Part shown: in pieces, positions 49,003 to 56,686 of the stretch
How the letters are laid out: each line of letters opens with the position of its first letter
How positions within the stretch are numbered: the stretch's first letter is position 1
NCBI GenBank assembly: GCA_947455145.1
Contig: CANGME010000007.1
Span: forward strand, 124,001-188,000
DNA length: 64,000 nucleotides
Direction of reading: 5' to 3'
Source of the DNA: Comamonadaceae bacterium
GTDB lineage: Bacteria > Pseudomonadota > Gammaproteobacteria > Burkholderiales > Burkholderiaceae_C
Position numbers and translations under genes: made by a program
The notes under the pieces: generated by a model
What the model saw: the letters and a program-made list of their open reading frames with translations, nothing else
Told to the model about the DNA's origin: nothing
The model's database searches: none

Positions 49003-50382
49003 TTACCCCAACGACCGCACCAACTCCATCGCCTGTTCCACTCGCTCTACCGCGTGGATGGTCAGGCCCTCAAAGTCTTTGCTTTTGAGATTTTTAGGCA
49101 CATTGGCCTTGGGCACCACGGCCACGCTGAAACCCAGCTTGGCGGCTTCTTTAAGCCGCTCTTGGCCGCGCGGGGCCGGGCGAACTTCGCCTGCCAAGCC
49201 GACCTCACCAAACGCGAAAAATCCCTTGGGCAGGGGCTTGCCGCGCAGGCTGGAGGTGATAGCCAGCAACACCGCCAAGTCCGCCGCCGGTTCGCTGATG
49301 CGCACGCCGCCCACGGCGTTGACAAACACATCTTGATCCATGCAGGCCACGCCCGCGTGGCGGTGCAGCACGGCCAGGAGCATCGCGAGGCGGTCTTTGT
49401 CCAGACCCACGGACAGACGCCGGGGCGAGGGCCCGCCGCTGTCCACCAGCGCCTGAATTTCGACCAACATGGGCCGCGTACCCTCCAGCGTCACCATCAC
49501 GCAACTGCCGGGCACTGGCTCGGCGTGCTGGCTCAGAAAAATGGCGCTCGGGTTGCTCACGCCTTTGAGGCCTTTTTCGGTCATGGCAAACACGCCGATT
49601 TCATTCACCGCGCCAAAACGATTTTTGATGGCGCGCACCAGGCGAAAGCTGCTGTGCGTGTCGCCCTCGAAATACAGCACGGTATCGACCATGTGCTCCA
49701 GCACGCGCGGCCCGGCCAACGCGCCCTCTTTCGTCACATGCCCGACCAGCACCACACACACGCCACTGGCCTTGGCTGCGCGTGTGAGGTGCGCCGCGCA
49801 CTCGCGCACCTGCGCGACAGAGCCGGGGGCCGAGGTGAGCTGCTCGGAATAGACGGTCTGAATCGAATCAATCACCGCAATGCCCGGCTGCATGTGGGCC
49901 AGCGTGGCGAGGATTTTCTCCAGCTGAATCTCCGCCAGCACCTTGACTTGCGAGCCCTCCAGCCCCAGGCGGCGCGAGCGCAGCGCCACTTGCGCGCCGC
50001 TCTCCTCTCCCGTGACGTACAAGGTGCTCATGCCCGTGCGCTGCAACGAATCCAGCGCCTGCAACAGCAGTGTCGATTTACCAATGCCAGGGTCGCCGCC
50101 GATCAGTATCACCCCGCCCTCCACAATGCCGCCGCCCAGCACGCGGTCTAGCTCGTCATGGCCGGTGGGTGTGCGCGCCATGTCGGTGGCGTCGATGTCG
50201 GCCAGCGTCATGACCTCGGCGGTTTTGGCCAGCGCGGCAAAGCGGTTTTTGGTGGGCGCGGTGCTCTCGGCCACGGATTCGATCAGCGTGTTCCAGGCTT
50301 GGCAGTGCGGGCACTTGCCCAACCATTTGGGACTGACGCCGCCGCATTCGTTGCAGGTGTAGATGGTTTTGTCTTTGGCCAT
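49003..50382 (-). CDS. radA: DNA repair protein RadA
   Basis: RecA-like branch-migration ATPase of 459 residues that helps recombinational repair. The ATG at 50382 gives MAKDKTIYTCNECGG; an upstream start adds 18 non-conserved residues. Zinc finger C-x2-C-x12-C-x2-C (TCNECGGVSPKWLGKCPHC, residues 10-28), Walker A GGDPGIGKST (about 94-103), the RadA-specific KNRFG motif near 252 and a C-terminal Lon-like domain (GEVGLAGEVRPAPRGQERLKEAAKLGF) are all intact. A LexA-type box lies 11 bases upstream, indicating SOS control. Confidence 0.95.
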   Translation of the reverse strand: MAKDKTIYTCNECGGVSPKWLGKCPHCQAWNTLIESVAESTAPTKNRFAALAKTAEVMTLADIDATDMARTPTGHDELDRVLGGGIVEGGVILIGGDPGIGKSTLLLQALDSLQRTGMSTLYVTGEESGAQVALRSRRLGLEGSQVKVLAEIQLEKILATLAHMQPGIAVIDSIQTVYSEQLTSAPGSVAQVRECAAHLTRAAKASGVCVVLVGHVTKEGALAGPRVLEHMVDTVLYFEGDTHSSFRLVRAIKNRFGAVNEIGVFAMTEKGLKGVSNPSAIFLSQHAEPVPGSCVMVTLEGTRPMLVEIQALVDSGGPSPRRLSVGLDKDRLAMLLAVLHRHAGVACMDQDVFVNAVGGVRISEPAADLAVLLAITSSLRGKPLPKGFFAFGEVGLAGEVRPAPRGQERLKEAAKLGFSVAVVPKANVPKNLKSKDFEGLTIHAVERVEQAMELVRSLG

Positions 50383-50392
50383 AGGTAAATGA

Positions 50393-50412
50393 TACTGTAT
50401 AAAACAACAGAT
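50393..50412 (-). promoter_or_regulatory. LexA-type SOS box upstream of radA
   Basis: The sequence contains CTGTATAAAACAACAG, i.e. CTG-N10-CAG, and extended on the left by TA gives nine consecutive matches to the E. coli LexA consensus. It ends 11 bases before the radA start, so LexA binding would cover the promoter or start site. The hpaF-like gene starts 74 bases away on the other side and might also be affected. Confidence 0.65.
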
Positions 50413-50485
50413 ACTTGTGGTGTGACCTGCTGTCAAAATCCCTCACTTAGCGCCGACTCAATTCACAACTACGCCAACCTTCACC

Positions 50486-50902
50486 ATGCCCCACCTCGTC
50501 ATCCTCTACACCGCCAAGCTCGACGCCGAAACAGACATGACCGCGCTGTGCCGCAGCCTGGCCGATGTCATGTTGGATCAAAAAGACGAGGCGGGTAAGC
50601 AAGTCTTTCCCACCGGCGGTACGCGCGTGCTGGCCTATCCGGCACCGCACTCGGCCATTGCGGACGGTAAAGCCGACTACGCTTTTGTCTATCTAAATCT
50701 GCGCATGGCGGCGGGCCGTTCTGCCGCTGTCAAAAAACACGCGGGAGACGAGTTGCTGATGCAGGTCAAAGTGCACTTTGCGCCCGTGTTTTCATCCCGC
50801 CACATCGGCATCACGCTCCAGATTGACGAGGGCGCCGAAGTCTATGACGGGCGCCACAGCAACCTTCACCCTTTGTTCAACCTCCCAGCAACTACCGCAT
50901 GA
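50486..50902 (+). CDS. 5-carboxymethyl-2-hydroxymuconate isomerase (HpaF)-like protein
   Basis: Small tautomerase-fold protein of 138 residues, matching CHMI of the homoprotocatechuate pathway: MPHLVILYTAKLDAETDMTALCRSLADVML (the Pro2 that would be the catalytic base), the FPTGGTRVLAYPA and ADYAFVYLNLRMAAGRSAAVKKHAGDELL blocks. Its stop overlaps the start of the HpaI-like aldolase gene by 4 bases, so the two are translationally coupled. The other genes of the homoprotocatechuate route are absent from the window, so either they are elsewhere or these two act on another substrate. Confidence 0.88.
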   Translation: MPHLVILYTAKLDAETDMTALCRSLADVMLDQKDEAGKQVFPTGGTRVLAYPAPHSAIADGKADYAFVYLNLRMAAGRSAAVKKHAGDELLMQVKVHFAPVFSSRHIGITLQIDEGAEVYDGRHSNLHPLFNLPATTA

Positions 50903-51729
50903 CCATGACCACTAACAACAACCCCTTCAAACAAGCCCTCGCCAATAAACAAGCCCAAATCGGCCTATGGCTGAGCCTGGCCAACGCCTACACGAGCGAG
51001 ATTTGCGCTGAGGCGGGCTTCGACTGGCTGCTGCTCGACGGCGAGCACGCGCCCAATGACTTGCGCAGCATGCTGGCCCAGTTGCAGGCCATCGCACCCT
51101 TCCCGGCATCGCACCCCATTGGGCGCATCCCGCTAGGCCATGGCGAGGCAGGGGTCGCCAACATCAAGCAATACCTGGACTTGGGTTTTCAAACCCTCTT
51201 GGTGCCCATGGTGGATACCCCTGAGCAGGCCCAACAGCTGGTGCGCGCCACGCGCTACCCGCAGGCCGACGACAAGAGCGGCCTGCGCGGCATGGCCGGT
51301 ACGCGCGCCTCGCGCTGGGGTCGCACTCCTAACTACGCCCGTGAGGCGAACGACAGCATTTGCCTGCTGGTGCAGGTGGAAACACAAAGCGGCCTCGACC
51401 ACCTGGAAGCCATTGCCAACACCCCCGGGGTGGACGGCGTGTTCATCGGCCCGGCCGACCTGTCCGCCGCCATCGGCCACCCCGGCAACCCCACCCACCC
51501 CGAGGCGCAGGCCACGATTGACGAGGCGATTCGCCGCATCGTCAAAACCGGCAAAGCGGCCGGCATCTTGACCAGCGACGAAACCCTGGCCCGCCAATAC
51601 TTGGCCCTGGGCGCGACCTTTGTGGCGGTAGGCCTGGACATCAACATCCTGGTGCGCCAGAGCAGCGCCTTGGCCAAGTTGTACAAGACCGATTTGAAGG
51701 TGGCGACACCGACGGATAAGACCTACTGA
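50899..51729 (+). CDS. HpcH/HpaI-family aldolase (4-hydroxy-2-oxoheptanedioate aldolase type)
   Basis: Class II pyruvate aldolase of 276 residues, dependent on a divalent metal. Motifs: FDWLLLDGEHAPND (about 38-51, with the His general base and metal-binding Asp), VPMVDTPEQAQQLVRATRYP, GLRGMAGTRASRWGR, QVETQSGLDHLEAIANTPGVDGVFIGPADLSAAIGHPG (metal Glu/Asp). It fits HpaI, which yields pyruvate and succinate semialdehyde. A second ATG 6 bases in is equally possible. It is coupled to the HpaF-like gene by a 4-base overlap. The following repeat and class II aldolase gene are 120 bases away. Confidence 0.91.
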   Translation: MTMTTNNNPFKQALANKQAQIGLWLSLANAYTSEICAEAGFDWLLLDGEHAPNDLRSMLAQLQAIAPFPASHPIGRIPLGHGEAGVANIKQYLDLGFQTLLVPMVDTPEQAQQLVRATRYPQADDKSGLRGMAGTRASRWGRTPNYAREANDSICLLVQVETQSGLDHLEAIANTPGVDGVFIGPADLSAAIGHPGNPTHPEAQATIDEAIRRIVKTGKAAGILTSDETLARQYLALGATFVAVGLDINILVRQSSALAKLYKTDLKVATPTDKTY

Positions 51730-51765
51730 AAACTTGCGGGACAGACCATGCTTCTCACCTCCTTC

Positions 51766-51839
51766 CCGTTCGCCCTGAGCTTGTCGAAGGGTTGTGCGCA
51801 TCTGCTCCAGGTACGCTTCGACAGGCTCAGCGCGAACGG
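51766..51839. repeat. REP-like inverted repeat (copy 5), supplying a ribosome-binding site
   Basis: Arms 51766-51789 and 51816-51839 are 24-base inverted copies separated by 26 bases. The outer end of the right arm, AACGGGAG, forms the GGGAG site 5 bases before the class II aldolase start at 51849, so this gene appears to use repeat sequence for translation initiation. Confidence 0.8.
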
Positions 51840-51848
51840 GAGTATGTG

Positions 51849-52592
51849 ATGCACCCCGACGAACACACCGCCCGCGTCCAGCTAGCCGCCTGCTACCGCG
51901 TCTTCGACCTGCTGGGCTGGACCGAGATGATCTACAACCACATCACGCTGCGCTTACCCGCCAGCGTGAGTGGTGAACGCAAAGAGTTCCTCATCAACCC
52001 CTTTGGCCTGCACTACAGCGAGGTCACGGCCAGCAACCTGGTCAAGATCAACCTCAAGGGCGAGGTGCTGGACGGCTCCACACACCCGGTCAATCCAGCG
52101 GGCTTCACCGTGCATGCGGCCATCCACGACGCCCTGCCCGACGCGCACTGCGTCATGCACACCCACACCACCACCGGCCTGGCCGTGGCCTGCACCGAGG
52201 CCGGACTGGCGCAAAACAATTTCTACTCGGCCCAGCTGCACGACATGGTGGCCTACCATGACTTTGAAGGCATCACCGTGCACGCCGAAGAAACGCCGCG
52301 CCTGCTCGCCAATATGGGAACCAAGCCGCTGCTCATCCTGCGCAACCACGGCCTGTTGGCCCACGGCCCCACGCTGGCGCTGACCTTTGTGCGGCTGTGG
52401 ACCTTGCAACGTGCTTGTGACATCCAGGTCGCGCAAGCAGGCTTGGGCCGTGCCATCACGCTATCACCCGAAGTCGCCGCCAAAACCACCTATGACTCTT
52501 TCCAGTTCGACGCCCAGTTCGGCGCGGGCCAGGACGTGCTGGATGCGCTGATACGGCGGGTGGACAAGATAGACGCGTCGTACAAACTATGA
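51849..52592 (+). CDS. Class II aldolase/adducin-family protein
   Basis: Zinc-dependent aldolase-fold protein of 247 residues; the ATG at 51849 follows GGGAG and starts MHPDEHTARVQLAACYRVFDLLGWTEMIYNHITLRLP, the conserved N-terminus. The zinc site is HTHTTTGLAVAC (about residues 104-115) with the third His in HGLLAHG (about 174). Such enzymes act on sugar phosphates or on pyruvate aldols; no substrate is indicated here. It overlaps the following PanE-like reductase gene by 4 bases. Together with the HpaI-like aldolase it makes a two-aldolase cluster of unknown pathway. Confidence 0.88.
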   Translation: MHPDEHTARVQLAACYRVFDLLGWTEMIYNHITLRLPASVSGERKEFLINPFGLHYSEVTASNLVKINLKGEVLDGSTHPVNPAGFTVHAAIHDALPDAHCVMHTHTTTGLAVACTEAGLAQNNFYSAQLHDMVAYHDFEGITVHAEETPRLLANMGTKPLLILRNHGLLAHGPTLALTFVRLWTLQRACDIQVAQAGLGRAITLSPEVAAKTTYDSFQFDAQFGAGQDVLDALIRRVDKIDASYKL

Positions 52593-53569
52593 CGCTCAAA
52601 ATCTGCATCGTCGGTGCTGGCGCCATTGGCGGCTGGCTCGGGGTTCGGCTGGCGCTGGCCGGGCATGCGGTGAGCGTGTTGGCACGCGGGGCGACGCTGG
52701 CGGCCCTGCGCACACAGGGCCTGCGCTTGCAAGCGGGTGGGCAAACCCATGCCGTGCAGGTGCAAGCCAGTGACAACGCGCAAGAGATCGGCGTGCAAGA
52801 CCTGGTCATCATCGCCGTCAAGGCCCCGTCACTGCTCGGCGTGGCGCGGCAGATCACGCCCTTGATCGACCCCGACACCCAGGTGCTGAGCGCCATGAAC
52901 GGCGTGCCTTGGTGGTTCTTTCAGGGCTTTGGCGGCACGTACAGCGGCACGGTGCTGCAGGCGGTGGACGCCGGGGGCGAGATCGCGGGCTTGATCCCGG
53001 CACGCCAGGTGCTGGGCGGCGTGGTGCACGCTTCTTGCACGTCACCGGAGCCGGGCCTGGTGGTGCATGGCTTTGGGCAGGGGCTGATTGTGGGAGAGCC
53101 TGCGGGCGGCGAATCAGCGCGCGTTCAGGCTTTGGTTCACGTGCTGGAAAAAGCCGGGTTTGACGCCAACGTGTCGCCGCAAATCCAGCGCGACGTGTGG
53201 TTCAAGCTCTGGGGCAACCTGACGATGAACCCGGTGGGCGCGCTCACCGGGGCCAACATCGCGCAAACGCTGGCCGACCCGCTGGTGCGCGCGTTTTGCT
53301 CGGCGGTGATGCTGGAAGCGCGTGAGATTGGCGCGCGATTGGGCATCCCCATCGACCAAAGCCCGGACGACCGCCACGCGGTGACGCTCAAGCTTGGGGC
53401 CTTCAAAACCTCCATGCTGCAAGACGTGCAGAACAACAAGCCGCTTGAGCTGGACGCGCTGGTCGGGGCCGTGCGCGAACTGGGCCAAATCACCGGTGTG
53501 CCCACACCGCAGACCGATGCCCTGTTGGGCTTGACGCGGCTGATGGCGCAGGTGCGGGGTTTATATTGA
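52589..53569 (+). CDS. 2-dehydropantoate 2-reductase (PanE/ApbA) family protein
   Basis: NADPH-dependent ketoreductase of 326 residues. The Rossmann motif is VGAGAIGGWLGVRLALAG (about 6-23), then TQVLSAMNGVPWWFFQGF, and the C-terminal domain has the catalytic Lys in RDVWFKLWGNLTMNPVGALTGAN (about 205-227) and the SMLQDVQNNKPLELDALVG block. It is translationally coupled to the class II aldolase. As a paralog in an aldolase cluster it may act on a related 2-keto acid and need not be the pantothenate enzyme. Confidence 0.86.
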   Translation: MTLKICIVGAGAIGGWLGVRLALAGHAVSVLARGATLAALRTQGLRLQAGGQTHAVQVQASDNAQEIGVQDLVIIAVKAPSLLGVARQITPLIDPDTQVLSAMNGVPWWFFQGFGGTYSGTVLQAVDAGGEIAGLIPARQVLGGVVHASCTSPEPGLVVHGFGQGLIVGEPAGGESARVQALVHVLEKAGFDANVSPQIQRDVWFKLWGNLTMNPVGALTGANIAQTLADPLVRAFCSAVMLEAREIGARLGIPIDQSPDDRHAVTLKLGAFKTSMLQDVQNNKPLELDALVGAVRELGQITGVPTPQTDALLGLTRLMAQVRGLY

Positions 53570-53613
53570 CTTGGTTTCATTTTGGCTCCAAAATGGAAAC
53601 GAAACCATTTTGG
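53566..53613 (+). promoter_or_regulatory. Promoter and operator of the FitAB-like toxin-antitoxin pair
   Basis: TTGACT at 53566 and CAAAAT at 53589 with 17-base spacing fit a sigma70 promoter. Overlapping it are three half-sites: CATTTTGG at 53578-53585, CCAAAATGG at 53588-53596 and CCATTTTGG at 53605-53613. The last two form a perfect 9-bp inverted repeat with an 8-base spacer. This is where a FitA-type ribbon-helix-helix antitoxin would bind to repress the operon. Confidence 0.75.
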
Positions 53614-53620
53614 AGGCTTT

Positions 53621-53962
53621 ATGCCCAATCTTTCCATCAAAGACGTGCCAGAGCCTTGGGCACAGGCCCTGCGCCAACGCGCTGAGCGCAACCACCGCTC
53701 TTTGCAGGGCGAGCTGATGTGCCTGGTTGAGCAGGCCGTCTCTACGGCTCAGAGCGAGCTGAACAGCACCCTGTCGTTCAAAGCATCCAACGCATCCCCA
53801 GGGCAAGGGCTTGAATGGGATCGACTGGGCCGCCCCATCACCCGGCGCGGCACAAAAACCATTGAGCAGATTTATGCCGAGCACCTGATTCGCTTTCCGC
53901 AGCCCATCACCGAAGGGCCGATGTCGGTGGACATCATCCGCCAAGACCGGGACAGCCGATGA
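53621..53962 (+). CDS. FitA-like ribbon-helix-helix antitoxin
   Basis: A 113-residue antitoxin. The ATG at 53621 follows TGGAGG. The N-terminus MPNLSIKDVPEPWAQALRQRAERNHRSLQGELMCLVEQAV is a classical ribbon-helix-helix DNA-binding domain like FitA/VapB. The C-terminal part (about 65-113), including GRPITRRGTKTIEQIYAEHLIRFPQ and the final SVDIIRQDRDSR, would wrap round and inhibit the toxin. It overlaps the toxin gene by 4 bases. The operator upstream fits autoregulation by this protein and its complex. Confidence 0.86.
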   Translation: MPNLSIKDVPEPWAQALRQRAERNHRSLQGELMCLVEQAVSTAQSELNSTLSFKASNASPGQGLEWDRLGRPITRRGTKTIEQIYAEHLIRFPQPITEGPMSVDIIRQDRDSR

Positions 53963-54414
53963 GCGCGGCGCAACGCACCCTGTACGTGGCCGAGCCACCG
54001 CCTGCCTATCTGGTGCGCCCGCCCCTGGTGGTCGATTGCAGCGCCATTTGCGGCATCTTGTTTGATGAGCCCTGGCGCGCCGAGGCCATGGCGAGTCTGT
54101 CGGGCAAAACGCTGTACGCGCCCTACCTGCTGGACCACGAGGTGCTCAGCGTCACTCTGAAAAAACACCGCCAGCAATGGTCACGTGAGTCGATCACCGG
54201 GGCGCTGCAAGACTATGTCCAGTACCAGATCGAACTGCGCGAGACCGATATGGTCGCCCAGCTTGACCTGGCGCTGCGCTACCAGCTCTCCTCTTACGAC
54301 GCGGCCTACCTCTGGTTGGCCGCAGAACTCAAAGCCCCGTTGGCCACTTTTGACCAAAAATTGGCGACTGCCGCAACGCAACACTTGTCTAATTTGCCGA
54401 CAGATCGGCTATGA
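53959..54414 (+). CDS. PIN-domain toxin (VapC/FitB type)
   Basis: Probable RNase of 151 residues. The PIN acidic residues are seen as Asp26 in LVVDCSAICGILF, Glu/Asp in LLDHEVLSV (about 58-62), Asp in SSYDAAYLWLA (about 115) and Asp in LATFDQKL (about 131), so the catalytic site is complete. It is coupled to the FitA-like antitoxin by a 4-base overlap. Its stop codon TGA is inside a short repeat (GCTATGAATTTAGTAGC). Unlike the HEPN/MNT and HigB-like remnants earlier in the window, this pair appears functional. Confidence 0.88.
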   Translation: MSAAQRTLYVAEPPPAYLVRPPLVVDCSAICGILFDEPWRAEAMASLSGKTLYAPYLLDHEVLSVTLKKHRQQWSRESITGALQDYVQYQIELRETDMVAQLDLALRYQLSSYDAAYLWLAAELKAPLATFDQKLATAATQHLSNLPTDRL

Positions 54415-54424
54415 ATTTAGTAGC
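54408..54424 (+). repeat. Short palindromic repeat GCTAT-N-GTAGC at the FitB-like stop
   Basis: The 17-mer GCTATGAATTTAGTAGC holds the toxin's TGA. It resembles the sequences at 4693 and 46886. The following bases TTGCTGCGCATATA look like an extended form of the same repeat and run into the ATG of the next gene at 54442. Confidence 0.5.
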
Positions 54425-54441
54425 TTGCTGCGCATATATCT

Positions 54442-55374
54442 ATGGGTCTGGAGGCCATTTTGACCATTAACCCGAACACCCGCGCCATCAGCGGCGCAGC
54501 CTTTGCCACCCTGTTGCTCATCGCCCTCATGATGGGGGCCAACCACGTGGCCGCGCGCATTGCGTTCAACCACGGGGTGGACGTGTCCACGGCCGTGCTG
54601 TTTCGCAGCACGGTCACGGTGTTGATCGTCGGCGCTCTGATTGTTTTGCAAGGTGTGCCGGTGGCCTTCAATGCCCGCCACAAGCGCGTACTGCCCTTCA
54701 TTGGCCTGCTGATCGGCGTGCAAAGCCTGTGTCTGTACTCGGCTGTGGCACGCTTGCCGGTGGCGCTGGCCTTGCTGGCTTTTAACACCTACCCGCTGTG
54801 GACGGCGCTTTGGAACCGGCTGCTGTACCGCCAGCATCCCGAGCGCGCCATGCTGTTGGCCATGCCGGTGATTCTGATTGGCCTAGCCTTGGCGCTGGAC
54901 GTGATGGGTGCTAGCTCGGGCTTGGGCGCGACGGGTCAATGGCAAAGCATCGGTGCCGGGGTGGCCTTCGCCCTTGCCGCCGCCGCGTCGTTTGGTCTGG
55001 CCCTGGTGCTGACGCAACACGAAACCACCGACCTGGATGGCCGCGTGCGCACCGCTTGCTCCTTAGGAATGGCGGCGCTGGTGGCGCTGGTCTCTGGCCT
55101 GAGCCAAGGCGGCTTTCACCTGCCGCAGGTGATGGCGGGTTGGGGCGGGCTGATTGCGCTGACGCTGCTCTACGGCACGGGCTTCACGCTCATGTTCACC
55201 GTGCTGCCCAAGCTGGGTGTGGCGGGCAACTCGGCCATCATGAATGTGGAGCCGGTATTTGCGCTGGTGCTGGCTTGGCTTATCCTGGGCCAGACGATCG
55301 CGCCGATTCAAGTCGTGGGCGCACTGCTGGTGGTGGGGGCGGTGATGGGGCTGGGCTTGCGCAAGCGAGCCTGA
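54442..55374 (+). CDS. EamA/DMT-family transporter
   Basis: Inner-membrane protein of up to 310 residues with ten predicted helices in two EamA repeats. The ATG at 54442 lies in repeat-derived sequence and has no ribosome-binding site, while a TTG at 54460 has GGAGG 5 bases before it, so the true start may be TTG. The second EamA repeat is visible in VAFALAAAASFGLALVLTQHET and SAIMNVEPVFALVLAWLILGQTIAPIQVVGALLVVGAVM. It is 27 bases after the toxin gene but is unlikely to share its function. Substrate unknown. Confidence 0.84.
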   Translation: MGLEAILTINPNTRAISGAAFATLLLIALMMGANHVAARIAFNHGVDVSTAVLFRSTVTVLIVGALIVLQGVPVAFNARHKRVLPFIGLLIGVQSLCLYSAVARLPVALALLAFNTYPLWTALWNRLLYRQHPERAMLLAMPVILIGLALALDVMGASSGLGATGQWQSIGAGVAFALAAAASFGLALVLTQHETTDLDGRVRTACSLGMAALVALVSGLSQGGFHLPQVMAGWGGLIALTLLYGTGFTLMFTVLPKLGVAGNSAIMNVEPVFALVLAWLILGQTIAPIQVVGALLVVGAVMGLGLRKRA

Positions 55375-55388
55375 CACCCCACCCCATG

Positions 55389-55446
55389 CCGTTCGTGCTG
55401 AGCTTGTCGAAGCACCTCAACCCTTCGACAAGCTCAGGGGGAACGG
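55389..55446. repeat. REP-like inverted repeat (copy 6)
   Basis: Arms 55389-55412 and 55423-55446 are 24-base inverted copies with a 10-base loop. It fills the gap between the convergent DMT gene and alr and starts 14 bases after the DMT stop and ends 2 bases before the alr stop, so it could terminate both. Confidence 0.88.
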
Positions 55447-55448
55447 AC

Positions 55449-56561
55449 TTAGGCCACCACCACCGGCACCCTTGCGGCCAGCGCGCACATCAGCTCGTAG
55501 CCAATAGTGCCGCCCGCAGCCGCGACCTCATCAATCGGCAGCAACACGCCATCGCTAGATTGGCCCCACAGCGTGACTTCACTGCCGATGTCGGCGTCGG
55601 GCACAGGGGTCAAGTCAACCGTCATCAGATCCATGCTGACGCGGCCCACACTGCGCGTGCGCACGCCGTTGACCAGCACGGGTGTACCTTGCGGCCCACT
55701 GCTGCGCATGTAGCCATCGGCATAGCCGCAAGCCACCACGCCGATGCGCATCGGCACGGGCGCGCAGAAGGTGGAGCCGTAGCCGACCGTGTCGCCCACG
55801 TCCAAGGTTTGTGTGGCCACAATGCGTGAGCGCAGGCTCATGGCGGGTTGCAGGCCCCAGTCGGCGACGCTGTGCGCGGGGTGATCGGGTGAGGCGCCGT
55901 AGAGCACGACGCCGGGACGAATCCAGTCGGAGCTCAGTCCAGCCTCGCCATGACCCGCATGACCCATGTGGCGCAAGATGGCCGCGCTATTGCTCAAGCT
56001 GCGCTCACCCGGCAGGTCTTGCGTGATGCGCTCAAAGACTGCGAGTTGCTGTGCAATCCCAGCGCCGCCATCCGCATCGCTGAAGTGCGTGAGCAACGAA
56101 ATTTCTTCCACCTGCGGCAGCACGTTGAGCCGCGCCCAGGCCGCACGGAATTGCGCGGGGGCAAAACCCAAGCGGTTCATGCCGCTGTTGAGCTTGAGGA
56201 AGATGCGGTGCGGCACATGGGTCTTGTGCGTGGCCAGCATGTCGATCTGCGCGTTGCAGTGCACGGTGTGCCACAGGTCAAGCCGCGAGCACAGCTCAAG
56301 GTCGCGCAGCTCGAACACGCCTTCCAGCAACAGTATCGGGCCGCGCCAGCCCAGGCCCCGCAGCGTGGCAGCCTCGTCCAAATCCAGCAGGGCAAAACCG
56401 TCGGCCCCGCGCAGGCCTTCGAACACACGCGCCAAACCATGGCCGTAGGCATTGGCTTTGACGACGGCCCAGACGCGTGCGTCGGGCGCGCTTTGGCGCA
56501 CGCGTGACAGGTTGTGGCGAAGCGCTTCGGTGTGGATGGTGGCCTGAATGGGACGGGGCAT
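55449..56561 (-). CDS. alr: Alanine racemase
   Basis: PLP enzyme converting L- to D-alanine for peptidoglycan, 370 residues. The PLP lysine is Lys35 in [36 protein letters not shown] and [10 protein letters not shown] (with the catalytic Tyr of the second monomer, about residue 257) are canonical, and it ends with the usual [11 protein letters not shown]. It diverges from lplT across a 125-base region with a possible extended -10 promoter (TGCTATAAA at 56611-56619). Confidence 0.95.
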   Translation of the reverse strand: MPRPIQATIHTEALRHNLSRVRQSAPDARVWAVVKANAYGHGLARVFEGLRGADGFALLDLDEAATLRGLGWRGPILLLEGVFELRDLELCSRLDLWHTVHCNAQIDMLATHKTHVPHRIFLKLNSGMNRLGFAPAQFRAAWARLNVLPQVEEISLLTHFSDADGGAGIAQQLAVFERITQDLPGERSLSNSAAILRHMGHAGHGEAGLSSDWIRPGVVLYGASPDHPAHSVADWGLQPAMSLRSRIVATQTLDVGDTVGYGSTFCAPVPMRIGVVACGYADGYMRSSGPQGTPVLVNGVRTRSVGRVSMDLMTVDLTPVPDADIGSEVTLWGQSSDGVLLPIDEVAAAGGTIGYELMCALAARVPVVVA

Positions 56562-56686
56562 AGCGAGTGAGTTGGGCAGGGTATGTCCTTGATTTTGACA
56601 GGGACGGGCATGCTATAAACCCTTGTCGTTTGGATTCTCATAACAAATACCCTGCCACCAGTCACCCTGGAGGCCATTGACCAACA

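Noticed and set aside
56595-56619. TTGACA with TATAAA as a standard promoter for lplT
   Set aside because: The spacing is only 13 bases, too short for a standard sigma70 promoter; at most an extended -10 element is present, so no separate feature was listed.
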